Assembly: GCF_030272615.1 (NCBI RefSeq)
Contig: NC_081413.1
Location: 555,979,136 to 556,043,135 of the forward strand
Source: Cryptomeria japonica
Lineage: Eukaryota > Streptophyta > Pinopsida > Cupressales > Cupressaceae
Reading direction: 5' to 3'
DNA: 64,000 nucleotides
Of the stretch, positions 22,231-32,957 are shown one piece after another. Every line of letters starts with the position of its first letter. Position 1 is the first letter of the stretch. A model generated the notes under the pieces. The model had not been told where the DNA came from and did not search any database. It saw nothing but the letters and a program-made list of their open reading frames with translations. A program made the position numbers and the translations under genes.

Positions 22231-23068
22231 TCCGAACACCTTGAATCAAAATGTCTTATTTTATTACATGCAAAGCATTTAAGAGGCAACTTTCCTTCAT
22301 ACTTACCAGCTCCTTTAGGCAATATCTAGGAAATAAGGGTTTCAATCTCCTCAAGTTCATTTTCTTCATCTCCTTCTCATATCTAGATACCTTTCTTGAA
22401 GAACTTTCTCCCATAATATATCTTTGCTTTTCAGAAATAGTAGCTCTGAATGTAGATTCTATCTTAGGAAGAGAGTCACCATACTCACTCAATTAAAAGG
22501 CAACAAGCTTGTCAATCAACATGTCTCTAGTCACAAAATCACAATCTGGATCTCCTCAATAGCAACAGCTTTGTGCTTGTAAGGAGGCAAAGATCTCAAT
22601 ACTTTGGCAACAAGCTCTGATTCTTCCAATACTCCACTGGCACATCTGATATTGCACACAAGTTCATTCACTTTCTGTATAAAAGAAGTAGTGTTCTCAT
22701 CTTCACCCATCTTCAACAACTCATACTTTCCCTTGAAGCTCTGCAACTTGGCAATCTTCACATGACTGTCACCTTCATATAAGGTTTCCAACTTCTTCCA
22801 TATCTCATAAGCAATCTGTAAATCTATCACATTTGTTATTTCAGAATCAATCAAGGCACTCAACAATGCTTCCTTAGCTCTAATATTGTATTTAGCTTCC
22901 TTTATCTCATCCAAAGATGTAGGACCATTATGAGGAACATTGTACATAGGTTTTAGTAATTTTCCAGTAATATTCATCAATGCATCTCCAATGACACTCC
23001 ATTCAGATTTTCCAAAGAGTGTAGTTTGATCCATCGAATCTCAGACTATCCTTCTTATAACTTGTCAT
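22231..23068 (-). pseudogene. Copia-B gag
   Basis: Start ATG at 23068 (MTSYKKDSLRFDGSNYTLWK) about 45 bases after the primer-binding site. An early stop (KI-stop) and a frameshift lead to the open segment 22531-23034, where IRAKEALLSALIDSEI, AYEIWKKLETLYEGDSHVKI, KMGEDENTTSFIQKVNELV and AKVLRSLPPYKHKAV identify copia gag. The zinc knuckle near 22240-22290 reads CFACNKIRHFDSRC, with Gly changed to Arg. It would form the particle. Confidence 0.85.
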
Positions 23069-23109
23069 CTTGAATCACCTCAAGTTGTTAAACTTCTTTG
23101 GAGGAACCT

Positions 23110-23123
23110 TCTTGGAAACCAAT
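23110..23123 (-). other. Copia-B primer-binding site
   Basis: Minus strand ATTGGTTTCCAAG right after the LTR. The first six bases match the tRNA-Met site; the remainder has diverged. Confidence 0.65.
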
Positions 23124-24482
23124 TGTTGGCAACAAGGCAAAAAAATGAGAGTGGGGGGTGAACCCATTTTTCTCAAAATATTTTCTTAACTCAAACACAA
23201 TTTTAGATCTGATAACTAAGAGTGAAATCATAAATCAACACCACATCAATAAAACACATAACACCAAGATTTTTGACATGGAAAACCCAGTCAAGGGAAA
23301 AACCACGGTTGGAAGCTGCCCACAACATGATGATACCCTGTTAGAAGCATGTGAAATATTACAATGGGGAATGCACATGCATTTAGGCACAATGTCTAGA
23401 GCTCACTCCTCAAAAACAACAAAGGCTAACAAACCTAGGAAGACTCACTTTCTTACAAACACACTTGGATTACATCCAAAATATCATGAACTGATATTAC
23501 AACATCTCCTCATGCCTGGTTATAGTTCTAGTTAGGCACACAACACTTTTTCTACTCTTTCGCACCTCTGCACACTTCTTCGCACTACTTCACTGCTTTC
23601 GAAAGATCGAGAATTATTTTCACACACAGATACCATTCTCATATGAGTATTAAATTTATTTATGCATATCATCAACCTATCTTGCAAGGTTGACTCAACT
23701 CACATCATAAATTACAAAGATATAACCATACACACTACAATATTATATGCAGACCAAAACAATGTCGAGTAAGACATAGTATGGACTTAAATCAACACCT
23801 CGAACATGAAACACCCCCAAGAATTATGTCTCGAACATCCGCAACATGCTACAATCATCATGTCAGCCAAGAACATGAATAACACAAATATACCAAGCAA
23901 AATCATCAATAATGCTTTCACTGATTTATGCAGACCACCAACATGCATTACACATGATCTAGAAACATCTACAAGCAATGTGAATCACACCACAACAACC
24001 ACATCAACTTGAATTACTAGAATCATCATCATCTTTCTACTAGATCTCAAGAACACTCCTAGAACTGACTGTCAACCTGAAAAATTCACTTGTGGACCTC
24101 CAAATCATGGCCCACTTGAATTGAGAACACAATAGAATGTCCCAAACACTCTACCAAATCCGCAAACCAAAATATTGCAATAAGGAGTGATGCAGAACAA
24201 AATCCAGAACATTGATCAACACTAAACAACTAAAATACCAACCGCAATACTGGATCTCATAACTTGATCAAATCTTCATGCGAACCACTGAAACTTGAGA
24301 TGAATCAACTAGAGATGCTTATCTCAAAACCCTTTAATCTACAATAACTCATCTACAACACACTGACCAAACTAACTCACTTAATCTGACTACAACACTA
24401 AAACACATAGAGGAATATGTTGACATCAATGACAACACATCACTCAACCAATCCAGACACATATTTGCACATTATCCCAACA
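23124..24482 (-). repeat. Copia-B 5' LTR (1359 bp)
   Basis: Plus strand TGTTGGCAAC to TTATCCCAACA. Matches 4515-5725. The hairpin block is near 23277-23310. The G-run near 23152-23158 is the short version of the tract seen in other LTRs. Confidence 0.93.
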
Positions 24483-25368
24483 ATTCCATGATTTTAGCCA
24501 TTGGTGATAATTGTTGTGCAAGTCACAAGATCTGGTATATCAGTTTTTGGGTTGAACAATGCAGTATGACCAACTTGTGTAGTTGATCATTGTGTGGATT
24601 TGATGGAGTAGTTTTATTGATTTTTTTTATGATTGAGGATGTTTAGCTAACATTTGGGAAGCGTGTGGACAATTATTTTTGGTCAACATAATTATTTGAG
24701 ATCAGATTCAGTCATCAATTCATACCCGTTTGGTGAATATGTTAAATGTTCTTAAGTTGACATGTAGCCAATATGATTTCATGTTGCAGATATATAAGAT
24801 CAATTTAGTTGATCATTTTGGGCATAGAGAAAGTATTAGTGATTGATTATGCATAGTTTAACATGCATGGGTCAAAGATCTATGCTCTAGATTCATGACA
24901 AAATAGTGGAACAAAGCAGAGTAAGATAAGTGTGAAAAGTGTGATTATTGAGCTTAATAGAAACTATTATTAGACATTTGTAGATGCTACTTTTTAGTTC
25001 AAGTAATTTTGTAATCTATTGCAATAGACTTATAGGCAATGAGCCTTCTTTCTTTGAGAAGTGAGCTCTAGGTAGTGTGCCTGAATGCATGTGCATTCAC
25101 CATCATAATATTTTTATACTTCTACAGAGTATATTTATATTGTGGGTTCACCCCCACCGTGGTTTTTTCCTTAACTGGGTTTCCACGTATAAAAATCTTG
25201 GTGTTATAGTGTTGTGGTTATATGCTTTATGTTCTTGCATCTTTCTTTCACTCATATGCATTAAGTGGTTGATTGAATAGTTTAATAAAGTTAAAGATTG
25301 CAAAACACTGATTCACCCTTGCCCCGCCCCCCCCCCCCCCACCCTCTCAGTGTTCCTTGATTCCAACA
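24483..25368 (+). repeat. Copia-type LTR (family H), start cut by Copia-B
   Basis: Plus-strand LTR ending GATTCCAACA at 25368. It has the same 3' architecture as the other Copia LTRs: a hairpin block at about 25155-25190, CTTGGTGTT, and a C-run at 25325-25340 before CTCTCAGTG. By symmetry with its end it should begin TGTTGGAAT; the visible part starts at ATTCC, which is also the expected Copia-B TSD, so Copia-B seems to have inserted a few bases inside this LTR. No primer-binding site follows 25368, so it is a solo or 3' LTR. Confidence 0.75.
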
Positions 25369-25399
25369 TAAACAAATTGCAAATGTCCTATGGGAATAG

Positions 25400-26698
25400 T
25401 TGACCAAGGTGCCTACCACCTTGAAATTTTACATGACTTCTTATCTTGTCTATGCAGCCACCTCTATGAGGCATTTTATAGGTCTATCAACTATAGGTGA
25501 CAAAATTCAAGTTCTTGTTTACAAGTATTTTTCTCAATTAACTCTCTCTAAGACTTTACACCATTTCAAGGTGGTAAATTATGCTTTATTTTCTCACTAC
25601 ATGTGTTTATTTGACAAGGAACTTCAAAACCTAAGAGTGTCAGATGAAGCATGGAAGGTGGTGAGTGAATATGGTTACATTTTCCTTCGATTTCCTACAT
25701 TCACATATATAAGATTTGGATGTTTTGATAGAGAATTGTTCGTCCTCCCAAGGCATCCATATGATAAGATTATCCTAATGGAGATGGCTCACCAAATGAT
25801 TTCTATCCATGAGCATCAATATAGAGCTCATAATATAGGTCTCAAGTTCTCCATCTCTATAGGGATATTCCATCAATTTCATCTGCAAGTCTCATGCCAT
25901 GGAGGAGATGAGAAGTGTGACTATGAAATTTTCCAAAGCAACAAATTTCTTTGACTATAGGGGCATGAATAATGAGATTAAGAACCACACACATGTTCAT
26001 CAAATTGAAGATGTGTAGGTAAATTGTAGGACTAAAGAGGATGTTTGAAGAATGGATTATTGTCATTTGATAGTAGAATAGATTGAATACTTTGATCTTG
26101 TTGATGTTCATAAGGATCTTGAAGAGGATGGTGACATCCTTGATCCTGCACATGAAAGAAACAAAGTTGTTGGATTACCTCTGCCTCTCATTCAATGGTC
26201 CCAAAAAAATAGCACTTCTATAAGGGCTAGGTTCCAAAAAATTATTGATAATACCTCTATTTGGTTGAACCTACATGGTGTATAGATGAAGCCTTTCTAG
26301 ACTGAGTCATTTGAAGAAGATGTTGTAGGCCCCAAGGGAAAGACTTATGAATTAAGGATCAAGAATAGGTAAGATCTTGAAGATGAACAACTCCAAGAAG
26401 AAGATGAACCAAATAATGAATAGGAACAAAAGGAATGAGAATTTGATGAGGAGGGATTACCTGAAATCCCAAGTACATCCTGGTCTCAAGAGACACATGA
26501 AGGTATTCCTCCTGCATCATGTGACATCACATGTACTACTTCAGTCTTTGTAATTGATGTTATTCCTTTGGGTTCCACTGTGTCATTTCCTTCACAATCT
26601 CTTGAAATACTTTTCCTTCCCAATATGTCTGAGGTCACATCTTCCATGTTGGAAGATGTTGAGGTTAAAGTTGAACTCCAAAGAAATGTCCTAAAACT
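25400..26698 (+). pseudogene. Unrecognised protein-coding remnant
   Basis: I do not recognise this protein. The frame 25400-25954 is open for 184 residues (LKFYMTSYLVYAATSMRHF, VYKYFSQLTLSKTLHHFKVV, CLFDKELQNLRVSDEAWKVV, YGYIFLRFPTFTYIRFGCF). After stops and small shifts it continues with PLPLIQWSQKN, ARFQKIIDNTSIWLNL and an acidic, low-complexity tail to about 26690, giving roughly 430 codons. It has no retroviral landmark. It lies between a solo LTR and the 3' LTR of Tat-2, so it may be older host or transposon DNA. It could be a decayed host gene or a lineage-specific repeat. Confidence 0.55.
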
Positions 26699-27787
26699 TG
26701 TTAGTCCATAATACAATATAAAAATGAAAGCTACAAGAAACTTAACTTCAACAATTGAAGTAGCATGAAGTAAATGACATAAACAATATTATACCTTTCA
26801 TGATTTACACCTCATTGTGTCCTAACTCCACTATTCCTGGTTGCAAATGATTTGCTCTCAAACAAGCACTGATAGCTTCCAAGATGACATATGAAGAATG
26901 GAATGATAGTTAACTAATACTATGATATGCATATGCAAATTATTTAAGCTAACATGATATTAAGCTATTATAAGAAATTCTAAAATTGTTAATTGCTTCA
27001 AAATCAAACACACGGATGCAAGATAAGGACTCCTAGAATGACTATATGATTAGATATTACTCTATTATTTTCAAAATGGCTTAGGAGACCACTTTTTATA
27101 GATTTTTGAGTGCATAAGCTTAGGTGGTAGAGATTAACAAACATGGTCAAATCTTGGAAATTGGATGGTTATGAGCAAGAAGTTGAAGGTTGATAGAAAG
27201 GGGGAAGGAGAAGACAAGTGTCACTCATCTCACCTTGACTGAGTTGAAGACTTGAGAGGATATAGGATAGTTGGAGAAGATGTAGGAATGAGAGGACAAG
27301 TGGACTCAAGTCCTCCTAAGATATAGGGATGTTGGAGATAATATAGAAGAAAGTTAGGATATATATGTACATACACAATATTTCATTTATTTTGGAAGTT
27401 GGAGATAAGTGGCTAATAAATGATTTTATTTTATTTTATTTTGTTGAATTAATTTAGCCACATGATGGATGAGTTGGCAAAGGAAAGATGAAGTGGAGAT
27501 GGAAGGTGAGTTGGAAAAGGGATTAAATAATTAAGAAATTATTTAATGAATGAGACTATAGGATAATAGATAGAGGAATAATTAAATATTAGATATTTAA
27601 TTAATTGATTAGAAGAAAAGGATATAATGAATTAATTAATAAAATGTTTCAATTAAATTAATTAATAGGACATGAAATGAATTAAATAAATTAATATTTT
27701 TTAATTAACTATTTAATAGAAGAAGAATTTTTAAAATAAATATTAAATATTTATTTAATTGCTCATAGCCATTTTTATGTGTATACA
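26699..27787 (-). repeat. Tat-2 3' LTR (about 1.09 kb)
   Basis: On the minus strand it begins TGTATACACATAAAAATGGC at 27787, the same kind of start as the LTRs at 31613, 34435 and 63598. It is preceded by the tract CAAATAGGGGCAAAA, an equivalent of the polypurine tract at 63585-63597. AT-rich with long runs of TTAATTAA-like sequence. The outer end is uncertain; I placed it at the TG at 26699. No TSD could be tested because the partner LTR is not in view. Confidence 0.7.
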
Positions 27788-28512
27788 TTTTGCCCCTATT
27801 TGAAATGATGTTGAGACAACATTGTTTCAAACATTAAATCAAGTCTCGATAATGCACCTAATGGAGATAAAAATCCTGATTGTGTGCCCCCTCAGGAGAT
27901 TGATTGTGAAATTGTTTGAAAAAATTGAATGATTATTCTAACGATAATTGAAAAGGCCCCTCGATTAAATTCATTTTTGAAAATAAATAAAATTTCCCCA
28001 CTTAAAAGCATTAATTACCCTTTCAAATAGTAATTATAAAATTAACCTAGGTTAATTTTATCCTCATTTGCATCCTTGTCAACTTGTGGAGTGAAAAGAA
28101 TTTTCTTGTTGAGCTGGCAAAATGGTTATCCCATTTGAGAACCATCGATTTGAGCATGTACGACATTATCAACAACCTCCTCAGTATGGTTATCCGGTAT
28201 GTACCTTATCTCGAGCTTGTTTACAACTTTCTGTACAAATTGCCTTGTTTTTCGGCACGTGTTAGGCTATTTTAAATTTTTTTCGATTTTCGCCATTTTC
28301 TTTTAGTACTTTTGTCTTGTATGTTTGCGCATATGCATTTTATGTTAGCGCTTTTGATAGTTTAGTGCAATTGTTTGTTTTTTTCACACTTTTCTGATGT
28401 ATGTTAGAGCTTTTGTTATGTTAGCGCTTTTCCTTTGAGTGTTCATGCTTTCGTGAAAAAGGTTAGCGCATTCGACTGTTTTCACGCTTTTACTCCAAGT
28501 GTTAGCACTTTC
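27788..28512 (+). other. Tat-2 3' internal region, promoter and leader of the antisense PMD unit
   Basis: Opposite strand to Tat-2. The first 45 bases (TTTTGCCCCTATTTG...GTTTCAAAC) match the equivalent region beside the Tat-1 3' LTR. A TATA-like TTATAAAA lies near 28030 and is followed by CTCATTTGCAT about 40 bases later; Tat-1 has the same order on its minus strand. From 28320 to 28512 a degenerate repeat around GTTAGCGCTTTT and GCGCATT occurs six or more times. Copia-D inserted at 28512, and the leader continues at 38070. Confidence 0.6.
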
Positions 28513-29735
28513 TGTTGGCCATTTGGTGGAATTGATTATGTGTTGCATTGATATTTTGTCATTGATGTCAACACTAGTTGTTTGGATGCTTTACCGGCAC
28601 CCTTCCGGTCTCGGTAGGTTGAGTAGTTTATGGTTAATTTGGATCCGACATGATCCGGTAGGCTCTGGCATAATCTGGTGATGGAATTGGCTTGTTCATG
28701 ATACTCATACTCATATTTGGTCAGTTGGTTTCAGTCTAGTGATTAGATGCTATCCTGCTTACTTAGAAGATTGGTTTCTGGTTCTGGTGAGAGTTTCACC
28801 GACAAAGATTTTGGTGGAGATCTTTGTTGCATTGCATAATTGGTATTGGTGCAGCTTCTGATGGAGTTTCAAAATGTTGTTGGTGATCATGTTCGAGACT
28901 TGGTGTTTGGAGATAATTTCTTAAGCGTGTGGACCTATACTTGATCCCGGATGATCTAGGTTATGGATCAACATTAATGTAATGTGTGGATAGGACCTAT
29001 TGTTGTATTTTCGAGATGTCTTTTGTGTTGGATATTATTTTTTTTGGTCTAAGGATGACATGGTTTGTAATTATGTAATTGGTTTATTATCTGGTGGTCG
29101 ACCTAATTGTTTATGGTTGAGGGTTTGTATAAATAAGATGTAAGATCACATTGTAGATCATCATGATTATTGTAAGAGGTCATGGTCAAGGAATGTAATG
29201 TGTGAATAATGTAATATCATTTAGGTAGAGGATTTGGTCGATCATTGGAGATCAAATTGGGTTTGTAAGAGGATTTATTCCTCCATTATTGAGCTTAACC
29301 AGAATTGTACTCAGGCATAGGAGATTCTATCTTTTGCGGTTCAACACTTATCTGGATTGTAGTTTGGATTTATATGTAGTCGGTGAGGCTCCTTTTGTGA
29401 TGAGCAGTGTGCTCTAAGCTATTGGCCTTCCTGAAAGTGCATGACCCTTCATTATGATTCATGTACTTATTACAAAAGTATTATCTGACTGTGGGTAGGC
29501 TTCCCACCGTGGTTTTTCCCTTTATTGGGTTTTCCACGTACAAATATTGGTGTTGTGTGGACGGCTTTTATTATATGATTATTGTTTATTCTTAATTGGA
29601 TTAACTACTATTCTGGTATTATTGTTTTGGGTTCCGATATTAAAGTTTAAATTGCTAATACTTCCAATAATATGTGACAACTGATTCACCCCCCCCCCCC
29701 CTCAGTTGTCTTCTGGTTACCTAAATTGTCTAACA
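28513..29735 (+). repeat. Copia-D 5' LTR (1223 bp)
   Basis: TGTTGGCCAT to TGTCTAACA. Contains CCGG and related CG sites that have become CCGA or CTAG in the partner, the conserved hairpin at 29508-29538, and a C-run at about 29689-29701 before TCAGTTGTC. Confidence 0.94.
29508..29538 (+). promoter_or_regulatory. Conserved Copia LTR hairpin
   Basis: Arms CGTGG (29508-29512) and CCACG (29534-29538) pair, then a T-rich internal loop, then CCC (29518-29520) pairs with GGG (29527-29529) around a six-base loop. The same arrangement is seen in the other Copia LTR families of the window with different loops. It lies roughly 200 bases before the LTR 3' end, where the transcript should begin or end, so an RNA role in the R/U5 region is possible. 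Confidence 0.6.
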
Positions 29736-29738
29736 ATT

Positions 29739-29750
29739 TCTATCAGAGCT
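29739..29750 (+). other. Copia-D primer-binding site
   Basis: TCTATCAGAGCT, a few bases after the LTR end, keeps the TATCAGAGC core of the tRNA-Met site. Confidence 0.8.
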
Positions 29751-29793
29751 TTGGTCCTCTCTGCAGAAAGCTTAACCTCTTGAGGAATATCCT

Positions 29794-30750
29794 ATGGCGA
29801 CAAGCAGTTCAAGTTTATCCAATTCTTCTGGATCTATCTTTCAAAGGGATATACCGAGGCTTGAAGAAACAAACTACATAGTATGGAAGATTCAGATGGA
29901 GACTCATCTGAGATGTCTTGGCAAGCAGATCTAGGAGATCACATAGAATGGTGTCACACCCTATAATCTGGGATTTGGCAATCCCCCTCTAGCTAACCTG
30001 GACAAGGAGATTGAGAATGATTGTAGAGAAAGAGAAGCCCTCTTGTGTGCACTTTTTGATTAGCAAATAATGGGATTAACAGACAATTCATTTGGAAAGG
30101 CTATATGGGATAAGTTGTAGACTCCTAATGAAGGTGACCCTACAGTGAAGATTGCTAAACTTGATGGTTACCAAGTGAGATATGAGAACCTAAAGATGGA
30201 AGAAGATGAAAGGATTACTGCATTCATGGAAAGAGTAAATGAGATTGTTATGGGAATTCAATGTTGTGGTGGAACTCTGAGTGAAGATGAAATTGTTTCT
30301 AAAGTCTTGAGAGCCCTACCAATAGCTTACAAAATGAAGGCTACTATTATTAATGAGTTGAGAACAATGGCTAATACATCTGTCAACAGAGATACTTTGG
30401 TTGGGAAACTATCTAACTTTTGAGCTTGAGAAATTTGGACCTTCTAGAGCTATGAAGACTGAACCTGCTTTTCATGCATCTACATCTACAATTAGTAAGC
30501 AAGACTGGAAATATTTATATGCAAAAGAACTAGAAGATATGAAGAGAGAAAATAATGAGCTTGAGCAACTTGAAGCACTATTTTCTAGAAGAGTACCGAA
30601 AGGACCAGTAGGAAGTAAGTATGAAGGAAAAGAACCTTTTAAATGTTTTCCATGCAATAAGATTTGTCATTTTGCATCTAGATGTCCTGAAAGGAATTCA
30701 AGGTTTGAAGGAAGAATTAAAAGATCATTTAAGCCTAACCCTGGATATCA
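29794..30750 (+). pseudogene. Copia-D gag
   Basis: ATG at 29794 (MATSSSSSLSNSSGSIFQRD), then RLEETNYIVWKIQMETHLRC, stops near 29930 and 30060, and the open segment 30145-30423 with KIAKLDGYQVRYENLKMEED, VNEIVMGIQCCGG and DEIVSKVLRALPIAYKMKA. A one-base gain near 30418 shifts the frame; 30401-31210 continues with ELEKFGP, KELEDMKRENNELEQLEALF and a zinc knuckle CFPCNKICHFASRC, where the conserved Gly is Cys. Related closely to the gag of Copia-C. Confidence 0.9.
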
Positions 30751-31612
30751 GAACAAGTATAGATTCATGAAAAATAGAAAGAAATCATGCTACATATCGG
30801 ATGAGGAAGGAAATATTGATTCAAATGATGAACCAGCAGAAGACTTTGCTAGAGGATCTAGCAATGGGAAGGAATGGGTATTCTTGGCTATCAAGGAAGA
30901 TGATCCGATACTGGAAAAGAATGTACTTGAGGGGAAGGCACTTGCTACTAAAATTGAGGACAAGGATGAATGGGTAATTGACAGTGGTTGTTCACATCAT
31001 ATGGCTGGAGATAAAGGGAATTTTCCATCTTTGCAAGAATTTGATGGTGGACTAGTTAGATTTGGAGATGACAAGGCATGTATGATCAAAGAAAAAGGAA
31101 CTATATCATTGGATGGTAAGAACAATACTAACAATGTTTATTATGTTGAAGGTTTGAAGCATAACCTTTTGAGTGTAGGAAAATTGGTAGATAAGGGATT
31201 TCAATTATAGTTCAAGGATGGAAAATTCCAAACATTAACAGATCTGGCTTGGAGATTACAACTGGTACACAGAGAAAAAGGTAACATATTTCATTTGAAC
31301 TCCGGTGAGCAGACATGTTTGATTACACAGATTGATGAAAGTTGGTTATGGCATAAAAGGTTGTGTCATGTGAATATTGATTGCATTGTGAAGATCAGTT
31401 CAACTAAGGTTTTTAGAGATATACCTAAGATTATGAAGCCCTATAATCCGGTATTTAAGGAATGTCAAATGGGTAAACATGTCAAAACCTCTTTTAGGAG
31501 TATACAAGATAAATCAAATGATGTTCTTGATCTTATTCATACTGATTTGTGTGGCCCTGCTAGAGTTAAAAAATCTCATGGTGATAGATATTTCATGTTA
31601 ATCATTGATGAT
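30751..31612 (+). pseudogene. Copia-D protease and pre-integrase region
   Basis: KDEWVIDSGCSHHMAGDKGN gives an intact DSG active site, followed by EFDGGLVRFGDDKACMIKEK, YYVEGLKHNLLSVGKLVDKG. A TAG stop at 31208 interrupts. From 31295 the pre-integrase begins: ESWLWHKRLCHVNIDCIVKI with the HHCC-type residues, ECQMGKHVKTSFRS, LDLIHTDLCGPARVKKSHGD. The solo LTR at 31613 cuts the IDDYSRMMW segment. Confidence 0.9.
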
Positions 31613-32602
31613 TGTATACACCTAAAAATGGTCTGAAGATAATTAATTTAATAAGAAATTATTGAATTAATCTCCCTCCCCAATTTAATTGAATTCATCA
31701 ACAATTTGATTAAATACCCCTTTTCATCTACTTATTAATAAATCTAAGGATTTATTTAATAGGTTCATTTCAATAATCCCCCTTGATTAATTAATTATTC
31801 CCCATTAAAATCATTCTTCTAATCTCCTAATTAATTAAAACAAATCAAATTCATGAGTTGTTGAAATTAATTACCCTTTTCTTATTAATTGAATTTCTAA
31901 ATTCAAATTATCCTAACATTTAACCACCTAACCCATTCTACCTACCCCCATGTTCCCTTTCATCTAACCCCTTCTAGAAGCTTTGTGACACTTGTCACTA
32001 AGTGTTCCCTTTCATCCAACCTCTTCTAGAAGCCTCTTGACACTTGTCACCATAGAGATGACAGATGTTCCCTTTAATCCAGCCCCCTTTACCAACCTCC
32101 TCCAATTTAACCATTGATATCTTTAGATCAATCTTGACCATTGATTCATGCCACCTCACCCCTAGCCTTAAAAATCCTATAAATAGACCTCATTTTGGAG
32201 CACAAAGGATCCCATCTCATTTTCATCTTATGCATTGTTACTATAAGCATCTAGCTTCTAGTTTATCATTTCAAGCAATGTTATCATGTTCAATTTTAGC
32301 TTAATTACATCTTCATTCTAGCTTATTTTCTAGAATAATCATGAAATTATATAGCTTAATCATGCTATCATTTCTAGATCATACATCTTCATCATTCAAA
32401 TCCTCCATTTAAGTGTAGTCAAGTCACTGGAATTTGCATAACAAGATCTGAGAGCAAAATTGATACTCGTATTTACTAGGAGGCAATAGATCGATTAGCT
32501 ATGGTTTTACCTTTCTTTGATTCAAATTCATTAACCATGCTTGTAATGATTTATTGAGTGTTTTCTGTTTGTAGGTATAGGTACACTTCACAGACCACGA
32601 CA
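31613..32602 (+). repeat. Solo LTR, Gypsy/Tat type, inserted in Copia-D integrase
   Basis: Starts TGTATACACCTAAAAATGG and ends CCACGACA. Flanks are ATGAT (31608-31612) and ATAAT (32603-32607), a 5 bp TSD with one change; the Copia-D frame reads on at 32608 (TATTCTAGAATGATG). A TATA box CTATAAATAG is at 32177-32186. It has no internal sequence, so it arose by LTR recombination or single-LTR retention. Confidence 0.85.
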
Positions 32603-32607
32603 ATAAT

Positions 32608-32957
32608 TATTCTAGAATGATGTGGGTTACTTTTTTGAGAGAAAAATCTGAAGCATTTGAAAAGTTTAAAATCTTTAAGGCTAAAGTGGAAACTGAGACA
32701 GGATTAAAGATTAAGTGTTTGAGATCAGATCATGGTGGAGAATTCACATCCGGTGAGTTTAATAACTTTTGTGACAAGCATGGTATAAGAAGACAATTTT
32801 TTGCTCCCCAGACACCTCAACAGAATAGAGTTGTGGAAAGGAAAAATAGAACTATTTTGGATGCTACTAGAACAATGATGATGGAAGCAAATATACCTCA
32901 TATTGACTAGAGAGAAGCAGTGAGTACAATGGTTTATACATTCAACATAGTACATAT
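32608..32957 (+). pseudogene. Copia-D integrase core
   Basis: MMWVTFLREKSEAFEKFKIF, CLRSDHGGEFTSGEFNNFCD with the second catalytic Asp, QFFAPQTPQQNRVVERKNRT with the Glu, ATRTMMMEANIPHID then a TAG stop where Tyr/Trp is usual (DYWREA). The segment ends at the solo LTR, with TSD CATAT at 32953-32957. Confidence 0.9.

Larger units (their letters stand above)
4515..24482 (-). mobile_element. Copia-B LTR retrotransposon, host of three nested insertions
   Basis: Minus-strand copia element spread over 20 kb. Its own internal region is 5726-6776, 12980-14181 and 20960-23123, about 4.4 kb once the chromovirus (6782-12974) and Copia-C (14187-20954) with their TSDs are removed, a normal copia internal length. 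The 5' LTR is 23124-24482. The 3' LTR is cut by Copia-A. The right flank ATTCC (24483-24487) should be one TSD, with the other off the left edge. Every coding segment is interrupted. Confidence 0.92.

Noticed and set aside
24483-25368. 5' LTR of a further plus-strand element
   Set aside because: No primer-binding site or gag follows 25368; the sequence turns at once into an unrelated decayed frame, so a solo or 3' LTR is more likely.
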